From Legionella bozemanae (lineage in GTDB: Bacteria; Pseudomonadota; Gammaproteobacteria; Legionellales; Legionellaceae): 64,000 bases of DNA. The DNA is taken from assembly GCF_001648595.1 (NCBI RefSeq), contig NZ_LBAW01000007.1, positions 1 to 64,000 of the forward strand, in the 5' to 3' direction. Within the stretch, counting starts at the first letter, position 1, and each line of letters begins with the position of its first letter. The notes under the pieces are model-generated. The model was not told where the DNA came from. It saw nothing but the letters and a program-made list of their open reading frames with translations, and searched no databases. The position numbers were made by a program, and so were the translations under genes. Positions 18,279 through 27,324 of the stretch are shown here, one piece after another.

Positions 18279-18839
18279 ATGAGTAAATTTTTTGTCTCTC
18301 TACCATTGATAATGGTAATTTGCGTTGCATCCTATGCGACGCAAATTTACAAGTGGACTGATAGTCAAGGAAATGTTCATTTCAGTGATACTCCGCGCCA
18401 GAGAGCGAAAACTGTGATAATTCCCGAGACACAAAGTTTTTCATCACCAACTCCTTCGACTCCGCAAACTCCAACACAAAAACCTGAACAAATAAATCAA
18501 GATGATGCGATAAAGTTCAAGCATTCCTACACTAAAATAGCAATTGCCGAACCCCAAACCGGGGCAACGATTCGTAATAATCAAGGTTTTGTTATGGTGA
18601 CTGCAGAAGTAGAACCTGATTTGCGCTCGGTAGATAAGTTACAATTGATTTATGATAATGGCGTGCTTGGGGAACCGCAAACAACTCCAATGTTTGAAAT
18701 AAAAGGTATGTATAGGGGATCGCATACTTTGGCCGTGCAAATTGTCGATGCGGATGGAAATGTAATTGAAACGAGTGATCCCATAACGATTTATGTCTTT
18801 AGACCACGGGTTGGTATGGTTTCAGGTACCGCACGTTAA
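18279..18839 (+). CDS. Exported DUF4124-domain protein
   Basis: 186 residues with a signal peptide (MSKFFVSLPLIMVICVASYA). Immediately after it is the DUF4124 motif IYKWTDSQGNVHFSDTPRQ, then a Pro/Thr/Gln-rich linker and a C-terminal beta-rich domain (LQLIYDNGVLGEPQTTPMFEIK). DUF4124 proteins are common downstream of glnA in Gammaproteobacteria; function unknown. An ATG six bases upstream (18273) is also in frame; the later one is preferred for its spacing to AGGA. Confidence 0.8.
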   Translation: MSKFFVSLPLIMVICVASYATQIYKWTDSQGNVHFSDTPRQRAKTVIIPETQSFSSPTPSTPQTPTQKPEQINQDDAIKFKHSYTKIAIAEPQTGATIRNNQGFVMVTAEVEPDLRSVDKLQLIYDNGVLGEPQTTPMFEIKGMYRGSHTLAVQIVDADGNVIETSDPITIYVFRPRVGMVSGTAR

Positions 18840-18856
18840 ATTTCTATGGATTGATT

Positions 18857-19633
18857 ATGCTTATTTTATTATCACCAGCTAAAAAATTATTAAATAGTTC
18901 CAAGCCCTATCCCGGAACGACATCCAATCCTATGTTTGTTGATAAAACCAACACTCTAGTTAAACTGATGAAAACTAAATCAGTTGCTGACATAGCTGCT
19001 TTAATGGATTTGTCCAAGGATTTGGCTGAATTAAATTATAAACGTTATCAAGATTTTTGTTTGGACAATAAAGCATCATCACACGCATATCCTGCTCTAC
19101 TTTTATTTCAGGGAGATGTTTACCAAGGTTTAAAAGCTGCAAGCTGGGAGCAAAAGACGATTGACTATTCGCAAAATCACTTGCGAATTTTGTCTGGGCT
19201 TTATGGTATGTTAAAACCTTTGGACAATATCCAACCTTATAGGCTTGAAATGGGCGTTCGTTTACAGAATCCTGCAGGGAAGAATTTGTATGGTTTTTGG
19301 CAAGAAACAATAACGAATGCGCTAAATCAACAGTTAGTAGCGCAGGAAAATCCAGTATTGATTAATCTGGCATCAAGTGAATATTTTAAAGCTGTAGATG
19401 AAAAGAGATTGAATTATCCAATTATTACAATCAATTTTTATGAAAGAAAAAATGATCAGCTAAAGATGATTGGTATTCATGCTAAAAAAGCACGAGGGAC
19501 AATGGCCAGATTTCTCATGCAAAATCAATTTGATGATTTAGAACACTTGAAGCAATTTAATGAGTTGGGTTATAAGTTTCATGAATCAACTTCAACTGAT
19601 AGCCATCTTGATTTCGTAAGAGATGCTCATTAA
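18857..19633 (+). CDS. yaaA: Peroxide stress protein YaaA (UPF0246)
   Basis: 258 residues, the family length. Begins MLILLSPAKKLLN like other YaaA proteins and contains YGMLKPLDNIQPYRLEMG and the C-terminal KKARGTMARF. E. coli YaaA limits iron-driven damage during peroxide stress and binds DNA with a helix-hairpin-helix-like element. The first codon in the frame is a TTG six bases upstream; the ATG gives the conserved N-terminus. Confidence 0.93.
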   Translation: MLILLSPAKKLLNSSKPYPGTTSNPMFVDKTNTLVKLMKTKSVADIAALMDLSKDLAELNYKRYQDFCLDNKASSHAYPALLLFQGDVYQGLKAASWEQKTIDYSQNHLRILSGLYGMLKPLDNIQPYRLEMGVRLQNPAGKNLYGFWQETITNALNQQLVAQENPVLINLASSEYFKAVDEKRLNYPIITINFYERKNDQLKMIGIHAKKARGTMARFLMQNQFDDLEHLKQFNELGYKFHESTSTDSHLDFVRDAH

Positions 19634-19649
19634 TGTGACAAAATGATTT

Positions 19650-19732
19650 GTAGCCTGGGTGCAGCGCAGCGAAACCCGGGTTTATCTATACAATTTATTT
19701 CCCTAGGTTCCGCTGCGCTGCACCCAGGCTAC
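19650..19732. repeat. Dispersed intergenic inverted repeat, GTAGCCTGGGTGCAGCG family
   Basis: 22-base arms at 19650-19671 and 19711-19732 are exact reverse complements, with a 39-base inner part that pairs further (ACCCGGG and CCCTAGGT). A related copy is at 30270-30347. Both lie just downstream of genes, so it may act as a terminator or an mRNA 3' hairpin as well as being a repeat. Confidence 0.85.
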
Positions 19733-19746
19733 AAAATATTTAATCT

Positions 19747-20649
19747 ATGTGGAATTTATCCAGTCGTGTACATTGTTTAAATCAATTTCCTGATCAAGAA
19801 GTAAGTTGTTATGTTAAAAGAGATGATGAGTTAGGCTGTGGTATCAGTGGTTCAAAATTACGTAAATATGCTAGCCTTTTCCCTTTTTTGATTGAGCAAG
19901 AAATTCGGCACTTAATTATTATTGCAGGATCCCAATCCAACAATTTACTTGCTGCATTACAATTAGCGCGCGAATTTAAGCTGAAAGTAACAGCTTTCTT
20001 GATACAGCCTTGGCAATTGGAGCTGCACGGGAATTATAAATTAAGTCGTTTATTTCTTAAGGAGCAGGAAATTGTCTGGGTTGCTCGTAACGATTGGTCG
20101 AAGGTTAATGAATTGGCAAATAATTACCTGCTGACATTAAAGGAGCCTGGATTTGTTTTACAAGAAGGAGCAAGTGTTCCGCAAGCAATGAACGGTGCGT
20201 TAACCCTTGCTGATGATATTATTTTAAATGAGCATTCATTGGGATTTACGTTTCAACACATTTTTATTGACTCGGGAACAGGATTTTCTGCAGCTGGACT
20301 TATTAAAGGTTTGAACCGATTAAGTCATTCTGCCCGGGTTTATGTATTGTTATTGGCTGATGATGAGCTAACGTTTCGAAATAAACTAAAGCAATGGATT
20401 GAACTAATTCCCCAGAATTTTCTTTGTTTTTACCCTACTACGGCCAAGGCTTTTGGCTCAGTGAATCAAACCATTAAAAATGAAATAAAACGTTTGGCAC
20501 GAGAAGAGGGGATTTTGGCTGATCCCATTTATGCAGCAAAGCTATTTTATGAGTCAAGGAAATACATCAAAACTGAACAATTGAAAGGTAATGTATTAAT
20601 TATCCATTCCGGCGGGACCTTAACGATGCCGGGGTTTGATTACGAGTAG
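19747..20649 (+). CDS. PLP-dependent enzyme of the ACC deaminase / D-cysteine desulfhydrase family
   Basis: 300-residue fold-type II PLP enzyme. The cofactor lysine is in CGISGSKLRKY (about residue 37) after the typical YVKRDDELG. NN in GSQSNNLLAAL contacts the substrate and phosphate-binding residues follow near DSGTGFSAAGLIKG. Relatives deaminate ACC or desulfhydrate D-cysteine; residues deciding between them cannot be judged by eye. It stands alone between two promoters or hairpins. Confidence 0.8.
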   Translation: MWNLSSRVHCLNQFPDQEVSCYVKRDDELGCGISGSKLRKYASLFPFLIEQEIRHLIIIAGSQSNNLLAALQLAREFKLKVTAFLIQPWQLELHGNYKLSRLFLKEQEIVWVARNDWSKVNELANNYLLTLKEPGFVLQEGASVPQAMNGALTLADDIILNEHSLGFTFQHIFIDSGTGFSAAGLIKGLNRLSHSARVYVLLLADDELTFRNKLKQWIELIPQNFLCFYPTTAKAFGSVNQTIKNEIKRLAREEGILADPIYAAKLFYESRKYIKTEQLKGNVLIIHSGGTLTMPGFDYE

Positions 20650-20769
20650 CTTAAATAGACTTTTTTTTCGATTCTACTGCAAAAGAATTAAATGATAAGA
20701 ATAAACAAACCCATAAGATGAATCATTCATCTCTAATATTTTCTGGTTGGTGTGCACATCGGACCTCAT

Positions 20770-20802
20770 CTTAAGATTACTTTAAGAATAGAGTTGTATA
20801 AT
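20770..20802 (+). promoter_or_regulatory. Promoter with PmrA-box-like tandem repeat
   Basis: Two copies of (c/t)TTAAGA(t/a)T spaced 11 bases (20770 and 20781) are followed by TATAAT at 20797-20802, 33 bases before the next ATG. The response regulator PmrA of Legionella binds tandem cTTAATatT repeats of this period over the -35 region of many Dot/Icm effector genes. The match is imperfect (AAG for AAT). Confidence 0.55.
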
Positions 20803-20834
20803 TTAGCTCATATACATATTGATCTAATCTTGCT

Positions 20835-22163
20835 ATGGATTTAAAATTTGAAACGAGTCAGACTCCTGTTGAGTCTATGGATAAGTCGAAAGCACCCGAA
20901 GCAGCTGTGAGGCTTACCTGCATGCACAATTCTATGGTTTTTAACAAAACAGAATTCCTGTGTTGTGAACATGAAGGGAGGCCATTTAGATACTCCTCCA
21001 ATAATCAATTAGAAAGGTCATCCGATCCTCTTCTAGCAGCCGAATTAGCAGTTTTTTCGGGAAATCTCCTAAAGTTTATTTTGGGCGAACCTCAACCAGA
21101 CTATTATTTAGCCAAAAATAAAGAAAAAGGTAAATACTACCGCATTTCTAATGAGTTAGAGCGTTATGAAGATTGGGTTCGGGTTATTAGAATTGACTCC
21201 AAAGGCGAGATATTTTTTAATTGGCCAGAGAGTGTCGAGAAACCTATCTTATCGGTAAAAATTCGTCAGCTAACCGCTATCATGGTGGCTTGCCATTTTT
21301 TAGGGGAAATTGATTGGGCTGATGATAATTTTGGGTTTGTAAACATAGGAGATGAATTTATTGCTGTACGTCTTGATCCAGGCTGCAGCTTTCATTCTTC
21401 GGTATTTGAGAATACCTACACTAATTTGGCTGATCGATTGGAAAATTTATTAATTTCCTATATTTCTGAGGAAATTAATGAAGACCAGGAGGATTCATGG
21501 CATTATTTATCAAGTCTTATCGACCATGAGAATAAAAAACTTAAAGCCCCAGTAGCAAAACTTTTATTTAGCAATAGAACTGAATTGATTACAACACTTT
21601 GTCGGATAGCGGAACTCACGAGGGAAGACCTGGAAATGATTGCTAAAAAATCATTTTCAAAAGAACATTGGTCTTACGCAGAAGATTATATTAATCAATT
21701 ACTAAATCGGCAGGAATCTTATCAAGAGGCCCTCAATACGCTTTCCAAAGCAAAGAAACAAAAGCATGATGACATGGCATCTGATGTCGTGACTCCTTTA
21801 AAATACTTTGAACCACCCAGAGACAATTCCACCCCCTCTACTGGCTTGTATCTAATGCAGAATTTTTCACTGGAAAGAAAAAGAAAACGATTCAACTTAC
21901 CTGAATCTATCACAGAAGAACCGGATACACTCTCTCTAAAGGATAACGGTGAATCGTTTCAACATGGTCATGCAGTTATTCTGCAGCAATCTCAGTTACA
22001 AATAGAAGAGGAAGAAACGACAGATCTTAGTCCGGAAGAAAACCATCGAGGCACAATACACAGACTTGGCTTTTTTAGCACCAACGAAGCACAAACTATC
22101 AAAGAAGAAGAAAAAGATGAACTTAGGAAAGTAACAAGATCAGAGTTCATGACAGATAGTTAA
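20835..22163 (+). CDS. Candidate Dot/Icm effector with kinase-like catalytic motif spacing
   Basis: 442 residues, no signal peptide or membrane span. The family is not recognised with certainty. Residues about 150-185 read FLGEIDWADDNFGFV then AVRLDPG. D160, N165 and D181 are spaced like the catalytic Asp, Asn and DFG Asp of protein or lipid kinases (+5, +21). This recalls kinase-fold effectors of Legionella but is inference. The C-terminal 100 residues are charged and Glu-rich (EEEETTDLSPEE, KEEEKDELRK), like the E-block translocation signals of Dot/Icm substrates. A PmrA-like box precedes the gene. Expected partners are host proteins or lipids. Confidence 0.6.
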   Translation: MDLKFETSQTPVESMDKSKAPEAAVRLTCMHNSMVFNKTEFLCCEHEGRPFRYSSNNQLERSSDPLLAAELAVFSGNLLKFILGEPQPDYYLAKNKEKGKYYRISNELERYEDWVRVIRIDSKGEIFFNWPESVEKPILSVKIRQLTAIMVACHFLGEIDWADDNFGFVNIGDEFIAVRLDPGCSFHSSVFENTYTNLADRLENLLISYISEEINEDQEDSWHYLSSLIDHENKKLKAPVAKLLFSNRTELITTLCRIAELTREDLEMIAKKSFSKEHWSYAEDYINQLLNRQESYQEALNTLSKAKKQKHDDMASDVVTPLKYFEPPRDNSTPSTGLYLMQNFSLERKRKRFNLPESITEEPDTLSLKDNGESFQHGHAVILQQSQLQIEEEETTDLSPEENHRGTIHRLGFFSTNEAQTIKEEEKDELRKVTRSEFMTDS

Positions 22164-22182
22164 AAAACTAGTCATAGCATTT

Positions 22183-22215
22183 ATCTCTGCAGCGAGTTTT
22201 TAAAGAGATTTAATA
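22183..22215. repeat. Fragment of the palindromic element (one end only)
   Basis: CTCTGCAGCGAGTTTTTAAA with AGAGATTTAA matches one inverted end of the element found in lspH and lpxB (complement TCTCTTTAAAAACTCGCTGC). No second end is nearby. It lies between the effector-like gene and the htpG promoter. Confidence 0.5.
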
Positions 22216-22235
22216 GCAAATTTCATTCTTTACCC

Positions 22236-22264
22236 CTTGAAATTTATCAATTCAAACCCTATAT
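22236..22264 (+). promoter_or_regulatory. Heat-shock (sigma-32-type) promoter of htpG
   Basis: CTTGAAA (22236-22242), 14 bases, then CCCTATAT (22257-22264). This matches the sigma-32 consensus CTTGAAA - 11 to 14 bases - CCCCATNT almost perfectly, 43 bases before the htpG ATG. Confidence 0.75.
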
Positions 22265-22306
22265 GACATACATCATTAAGAAAATGTGTCATAGGAGATT
22301 AGGTAA

Positions 22307-24184
22307 ATGTCAAGTAAGCAACAAACCATGGGCTTTCAAACAGAAGTAAAGCAAATGTTGCATTTGGTAGTGCATTCACTTTATAGCAACAAGGAAATAT
22401 TTTTACGCGAGTTAATCTCCAATGCTTCTGATGCCTTGGATAAATTAAGATTCTTAGCTTTATCAAACGGCTCGCTGTATGAAAATGATTCTGATTTAAG
22501 AATTACTATTGATGTTAATGAGAAGTTAAAAACAATTACGATTAAAGATAATGGTATTGGTTTAAGTTGGGATGAGGCTGTTGACAATTTAGGTACAATC
22601 GCGAAATCGGGCACCAAAGAATTCATGAGCCATTTAACTGGGGAAAGTGCAAAAGACTCTCAATTAATCGGACAATTTGGTGTGGGCTTTTACTCAGCAT
22701 TTATTGTTGCCGATAAGGTAACTGTTAAAAGCCGACGAGCGGGAGTGAAACCCGAAGAAGGAATTATTTGGGAATCCAATGGCGAAGGAGAATTTACCAT
22801 TGGTTCTGAAAATAAAGCAACTCGTGGTACTGAAATCACCTTACATATCAAAGATGAGAATGATGAGTTTCTCAGCAATTGGCGTCTGCGTAGTATTATC
22901 AGTAAATATTCAGATCATATTTGCTGGCCAATTGTTATGAAGAAAATTTCTCAGGATGGAGATAAAGAATCAAACGAATATGAAACGGTAAATAAGGCAA
23001 CAGCCTTATGGACAATGCAAAAATCAGATATTTCTGATGAAGAGTACAAACAGCTTTATAAGCATATTTCTCATGACTTCCAAGATCCGCTCATTTGGTC
23101 GCATAACCATGTTGAAGGAAAGCATGATTATATTTCTTTGCTTTATATTCCCGCACATGCGCCATTTGATTTATGGCAACATGAAGTCAAACATGGCTTA
23201 AAGCTTTATGTTAAACGTGTTTTTATTATGGACGATGCAACTCAGTTTTTACCTCGTTATTTGCGTTTTGTAAAAGGTATTGTTGATGCGAGTGATTTAC
23301 CACTTAATGTGTCGCGAGAAATTTTACAAGACAATAAACAAGTAGAGAGCATCCGTTCTGCATGTACAAAACGTGTTTTAGCCATGCTTGAAAAAATGAG
23401 TGCTCAAGATAAGGAAACCTATCAAAAGTTTTGGAATGAGTTTGGATTGGTTTTAAAAGAAGGGCCAATTGAAGACTTTACCAATAAAGAAGCTATTGCC
23501 AAGTTGTTGCGTTTTGCAACAACGGCAACTGGTTCCGAGAAACAAGAAGCAACCTTGGATGAGTACGTCAGTCGTATGAAAGAAGGACAGGACAAAATTT
23601 ATTACATCACTGCGTCCAGTTATAATGCGGCTAAAAACAGTCCTCACCTAGAAATTTTTAGAAAAAAAGGAATTGAAGTATTGTTGCTTAGCGACAAAGT
23701 TGATGAGTGGCTGGTTGGTTATTTAAGTGAATATGTAGGAAAGAAACTGCAGTCTATTTCCAAAGGAAAGGTAGAGTTAGGCGATGAATCACCTGAGCAA
23801 ATCAAAGAACAAGAAAAAACTCTTGAACCTTTGCTAAAACATATTAAGAAGGTTTTGGATACACGGGTTAAAGATGTGATGGTGACAAACAGGCTGACCG
23901 ATTCACCTGCTTGTGTTGTTGCAGATGAGCAAGATATGGGATTAGAAATGCAACGTATTTTGCAGGCTGCTGGTCAGCAGGTCCCTATAAGCAAACCTGT
24001 ATTTGAAATAAATCCTGAACATCAGTTAATTAAACGGTTACATGATATTCAGGATGATGATTTGTTTGAATTATGGGTCACTATGCTGTTTGAACAAGCC
24101 GTTTTAGCTGAGGGTGGGCAATTAGATAATCCTGCAGACTTTGTAAATCGAATTAATAAATTATTGGTTTCATCTGCAGTTTAA
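22307..24184 (+). CDS. htpG: Chaperone HtpG (bacterial Hsp90)
   Basis: 625-residue Hsp90. The GHKL ATPase domain has [24 protein letters not shown], the lid GTIAKSGT and [11 protein letters not shown]. The middle domain holds the catalytic-loop arginine region [17 protein letters not shown]. The C-terminal dimerisation domain follows. Length fits. Upstream lies a sigma-32-type promoter, consistent with heat induction. A GGAGATTAGGTAA leader gives the ribosome site. Confidence 0.97.
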   Translation: MSSKQQTMGFQTEVKQMLHLVVHSLYSNKEIFLRELISNASDALDKLRFLALSNGSLYENDSDLRITIDVNEKLKTITIKDNGIGLSWDEAVDNLGTIAKSGTKEFMSHLTGESAKDSQLIGQFGVGFYSAFIVADKVTVKSRRAGVKPEEGIIWESNGEGEFTIGSENKATRGTEITLHIKDENDEFLSNWRLRSIISKYSDHICWPIVMKKISQDGDKESNEYETVNKATALWTMQKSDISDEEYKQLYKHISHDFQDPLIWSHNHVEGKHDYISLLYIPAHAPFDLWQHEVKHGLKLYVKRVFIMDDATQFLPRYLRFVKGIVDASDLPLNVSREILQDNKQVESIRSACTKRVLAMLEKMSAQDKETYQKFWNEFGLVLKEGPIEDFTNKEAIAKLLRFATTATGSEKQEATLDEYVSRMKEGQDKIYYITASSYNAAKNSPHLEIFRKKGIEVLLLSDKVDEWLVGYLSEYVGKKLQSISKGKVELGDESPEQIKEQEKTLEPLLKHIKKVLDTRVKDVMVTNRLTDSPACVVADEQDMGLEMQRILQAAGQQVPISKPVFEINPEHQLIKRLHDIQDDDLFELWVTMLFEQAVLAEGGQLDNPADFVNRINKLLVSSAV

Positions 24185-24243
24185 TATTTAGCTGCACCCG
24201 GGCTACTATACTGCCAGTTTAAGAATAGTGGCAGAGGGAAGTA

Positions 24244-24271
24244 GCAGAGCTGCCATTTATGGCAGTTCTGC
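24244..24271. terminator. Hairpin between convergent genes
   Basis: GCAGAGCTGCCA (24244-24255) pairs with TGGCAGTTCTGC (24260-24271) around a TTTA loop, with one mismatch, between htpG and the convergent coiled-coil gene. A likely shared terminator. Confidence 0.6.
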
Positions 24272-24299
24272 CTCACTCCACCCACATTACAATTTTTAA

Positions 24300-26102
24300 T
24301 TAGGGGGGAAACGTACACCCTTCAAGAAACTCATCCATATATGGGGCTGACGGGGTACTTGTATCTTGATATGCAGCTTGAGAGGTATGTTGAGCTTGCC
24401 CAATAAATGGTAACTGACTGCTTGGATATTGCACCGTTACTTGTTTTGCCGTGTTTAATTTCAATTCAGCCTGTTGCTGTAACCTCTCAATGCGTTTATC
24501 AAGCACGCTCAGATTACGTTCAGCCTCACTTATTTCATTTGCTAGTTGAGGAAGTATTTCATTTTCAAGCGAAATTATTTCACTATCTTGCTGGGAAATT
24601 TTTGCACGATTATCTTTTATCATTGTTTTGTTTTTATTTAATTGATTGCTGTCCATACTGTTTTTAACTGTGTAAATCAATGCAGCAATAAACAGACTTA
24701 ACGTAAGGACAGCAAGCACTGCGGCTGGAGCCATAAATAGAGGCGTTACCGCAAAAATACCTCCTGCAGCAGCTACTCCTGCGCCGGCCCCTCCAGTCGT
24801 CAAAAAAAAGAAAAGTAATCCTATTTTGAGAAGAGTATTCCTATAGTTACGACGTTCTGCAATAGCGATTTCTAATTGTTCACTTTCCTTGCCTAAACTT
24901 ACATTTTGTGACGCTAGCTGCGGATTTGATTGTTTAAATTGTTCCACTTTTTTTTCTTTTTGAGACTTATCCGCTACTATTTTTTCTTTCTCAAGAAAAG
25001 CGTTATTTCGTGCCAATCTTATTTTTTGTTCTTCTGCTTTGCTTGAAAGGTATTCATGCATGAGTTGAATTATTTGCTTTAGCGCTTCATTTTCCTGGTA
25101 ACTTTGACTTGTTGTCGATTGCAAATAAATTTCAAGACGTGTAAGATAAGTTTGATAGCTTATCTCAATAGCTCGCTGCATCAATTGTTCTTGTTTTTGA
25201 TGCAGTTTTTTGTGCTCTGCCTCAATAGCTTTTTTCAGTGAATGACGGTTTTCTTCTGAAAGCTGCAATAAAGTAGGATCATCTGCCAAACGTGCTACTT
25301 CTCTTGTTGTTCTTGCTTTCGCTCGTATCTGTCTTTGTTTTACTTTTTCGGCTAAATCCAAAAGTTTTTTGCTAATTTTATTTAGACTTTCAATCAGCTC
25401 TTCATGACGTGATTGTTCGCTCTTCAAGCCTCTTTGGAGCGAGCTTAGTTCTTTTGTAAGAATATTTTTCTCTTGTTCTAAGTCTGTTTCTGGGTGTCCA
25501 TGTTGTGTTGTACTTGGGTGGTTATGAGTTGTTTTTAAATGCGAAGCAACTTCCGGGTGAGCATGGGGTTTATCATCATGTTGCTCGATTGTTTCTGGAT
25601 GAGAATGACTATGAGCAGTTTTTGAAAGAGGATCCACAGTCTCTGGATGGGAGTGATGGTGATGCGTTTCTTCGTCTTTCTTCCGAGTAGCTAAAATAAG
25701 TTCATCAATGTTTTTTATGCGGACTTGAAGGTGATGAATATTCTCTTGGTACTTTTGTATCTCTACCTCTCTAGATCTTGTTTTCTCACGCAGGAGTTGC
25801 AATTGAAACTCTAAGCTAGTTGCCAAAAGAGAATCATCCTCCGACTCTTGATGATCACGTCTTTGTTCATCTAAATCGTATTGGTGTTGTTTTTTACAGG
25901 CATCTAATGTTAATTTAGAAGCTGATTCCTGCTGATCAATCTGAAGAATATGAGATAGTAGAACCTTAATTTCGCTGGTTACAAAAGGAATTGGCGATAA
26001 AAAGATACATGAGTTACGCAAAGTAGAGTAGTTAGACCTCTCGATGTATTTATCTGTTATTTGTTCAACTGAAAGTTCAAGATTTAATGTTGATAGCGAC
26101 AT
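24300..26102 (-). CDS. Long coiled-coil protein with His-Pro-Glu repeats and membrane hairpin (effector candidate)
   Basis: 600 residues, not recognised. About residues 60-125 and 205-390 are strongly charged heptad-rich sequence typical of coiled coils. Residues about 145-205 contain five or six degenerate tandem units centred on HPE (SHPETVD, SHPETIEQ, AHPEVAS, HGHPETD) rich in His. Around residues 424-475 are two Gly/Ala-rich hydrophobic segments (LLKIGLLFFFLTTGG, then AVLAVLTLSLFIAALIYTV) that look like a membrane hairpin. A coiled coil follows, then a Pro/Ser/Thr-rich tail. No signal peptide. This architecture is common among Legionella translocated proteins, but translocation is not shown. 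Confidence 0.6.
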   Translation of the reverse strand: MSLSTLNLELSVEQITDKYIERSNYSTLRNSCIFLSPIPFVTSEIKVLLSHILQIDQQESASKLTLDACKKQHQYDLDEQRRDHQESEDDSLLATSLEFQLQLLREKTRSREVEIQKYQENIHHLQVRIKNIDELILATRKKDEETHHHHSHPETVDPLSKTAHSHSHPETIEQHDDKPHAHPEVASHLKTTHNHPSTTQHGHPETDLEQEKNILTKELSSLQRGLKSEQSRHEELIESLNKISKKLLDLAEKVKQRQIRAKARTTREVARLADDPTLLQLSEENRHSLKKAIEAEHKKLHQKQEQLMQRAIEISYQTYLTRLEIYLQSTTSQSYQENEALKQIIQLMHEYLSSKAEEQKIRLARNNAFLEKEKIVADKSQKEKKVEQFKQSNPQLASQNVSLGKESEQLEIAIAERRNYRNTLLKIGLLFFFLTTGGAGAGVAAAGGIFAVTPLFMAPAAVLAVLTLSLFIAALIYTVKNSMDSNQLNKNKTMIKDNRAKISQQDSEIISLENEILPQLANEISEAERNLSVLDKRIERLQQQAELKLNTAKQVTVQYPSSQLPFIGQAQHTSQAAYQDTSTPSAPYMDEFLEGCTFPP

Positions 26103-26234
26103 ACTCCAATTCCCTCCGTAAATATTTAGTGGGCATTTTATATAAGTGTTTTAGAGAGTCAATAAGTATCATTTTTTAAAAAATTCTGGAAAATGATAGT
26201 CTTACTTTTCCAGAATTGATTGATAGGTCATGTG

Positions 26235-26807
26235 TTATGCATATGGAAGAACTAATACAGCTGTTCCTACATCAATGAAATGTTCATTGAGCCATTTTGC
26301 TGCCCCAGGTAAAACACGAATACAGCCATGACTGCTATTGTATTTAGGCACTTCATATGCAGCATGAATCGCATACCCATCATGGAAATGCATGCAATAA
26401 GGCATTTTGGCGCCTCCTACTACATGGCCATCGCGGGCAATAGGGTACTCATTAGATTTACAGTCGGCTCCTTTTTTATTGAATACATGATAGGTTCCGA
26501 CAACAGTACGGCACGATTCATGAATATCATCGCAATAATCCATTCCACCAGAAGCACTACCTGTCATAACTCTATTCCCTTGGGCGTCATAAGCGGCCCA
26601 CGCACCAGCTTTAGGGTCAAAAATAAAGAGTTTTTTGCCTTGGACATCTCGTTTCATGGGAAATATGTTGCGGCCTCGTGTATCATCTTGATAGGGAGTG
26701 GTGTAATGCAAATTGCCTGCGTCATCTGCAATTACATCGGGTTTATCAGTAACACATGAGGTGATTAGAAGGCCTATTAACGGTGTGAGATACATTATTT
26801 TCTTCAT
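26235..26807 (-). CDS. L,D-transpeptidase (YkuD) lipoprotein
   Basis: 190 residues. A lipobox-like end to the signal peptide (GLLITSC) suggests lipidation of the cysteine near residue 18. The YkuD domain shows AIHAAYEVPKYNSSHGCIRV with the catalytic HGC triad region. The enzymes make 3-3 crosslinks in peptidoglycan or attach proteins to it. The ATG at 26807 is chosen over the GTG just upstream. A paralogue lies at 46763. Confidence 0.85.
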   Translation of the reverse strand: MKKIMYLTPLIGLLITSCVTDKPDVIADDAGNLHYTTPYQDDTRGRNIFPMKRDVQGKKLFIFDPKAGAWAAYDAQGNRVMTGSASGGMDYCDDIHESCRTVVGTYHVFNKKGADCKSNEYPIARDGHVVGGAKMPYCMHFHDGYAIHAAYEVPKYNSSHGCIRVLPGAAKWLNEHFIDVGTAVLVLPYA

Positions 26808-26852
26808 CACATATTTATCCTTAAAAAAGCCAATTTATGCTTATTGTAAAAA

Positions 26853-26875
26853 AAAGGCTCGAATATCGAGCCTTT
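26853..26875 (-). terminator. Rho-independent terminator of fis
   Basis: On the minus strand AAAGGCTCGA and TCGAGCCTTT form a 10-bp stem with a short loop followed by a run of T (TTTTTTTTAC), 36 bases after the fis stop. Confidence 0.85.
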
Positions 26876-26911
26876 GTTAAATCTAAATAATTTCTGAGTT
26901 TTAAAATATTA

Positions 26912-27211
26912 TTATTCGTCAGTTAAACGAAAATATTTAGTCCCAAAATATCTTTGGAGTTTCTTTCTGATTGTGCCGCGGCTAATGCCTAGCATCTTAG
27001 CAGCTTGCAGTTGATTGCCACGACGTTTTTCCATTACTGCTTGAAGTAATGGAGGCTCAACTTCAGATAATATCATATCGTAAAGATCATCAATGTTTTT
27101 GCTTTTATTTTCGGCAAGAAAACGAGTAACTAAACTATAGACCAAATCTTGCAGACCTTGATCTTGTTTCGTTATGCTTAATGTAGCTTCAGGTGTTTCA
27201 ATGACAGTCAT
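26912..27211 (-). CDS. fis: Fis-family DNA-binding protein
   Basis: 99 residues. The C-terminal half is the Fis helix-turn-helix (PLLQAVMEKRRGNQLQAAKM then LGISRGTIRKKLQRY). AAGGAAG sits before the ATG at 27211; the longer frame upstream is not used. Legionella has several Fis paralogues that repress Dot/Icm effector genes; which one this is cannot be told. Closest neighbours are lpxB upstream and the L,D-transpeptidase downstream. Confidence 0.9.
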   Translation of the reverse strand: MTVIETPEATLSITKQDQGLQDLVYSLVTRFLAENKSKNIDDLYDMILSEVEPPLLQAVMEKRRGNQLQAAKMLGISRGTIRKKLQRYFGTKYFRLTDE

Positions 27212-27324
27212 CTTAACTTCCTTATTATTAATTAAATCACACATTCCAATTGCTAACATTCAAAATGAAAGCAAAATTAATTGTACATGAAGGATAATTG
27301 ATATTCTATATTTTTAAGAGAAAA

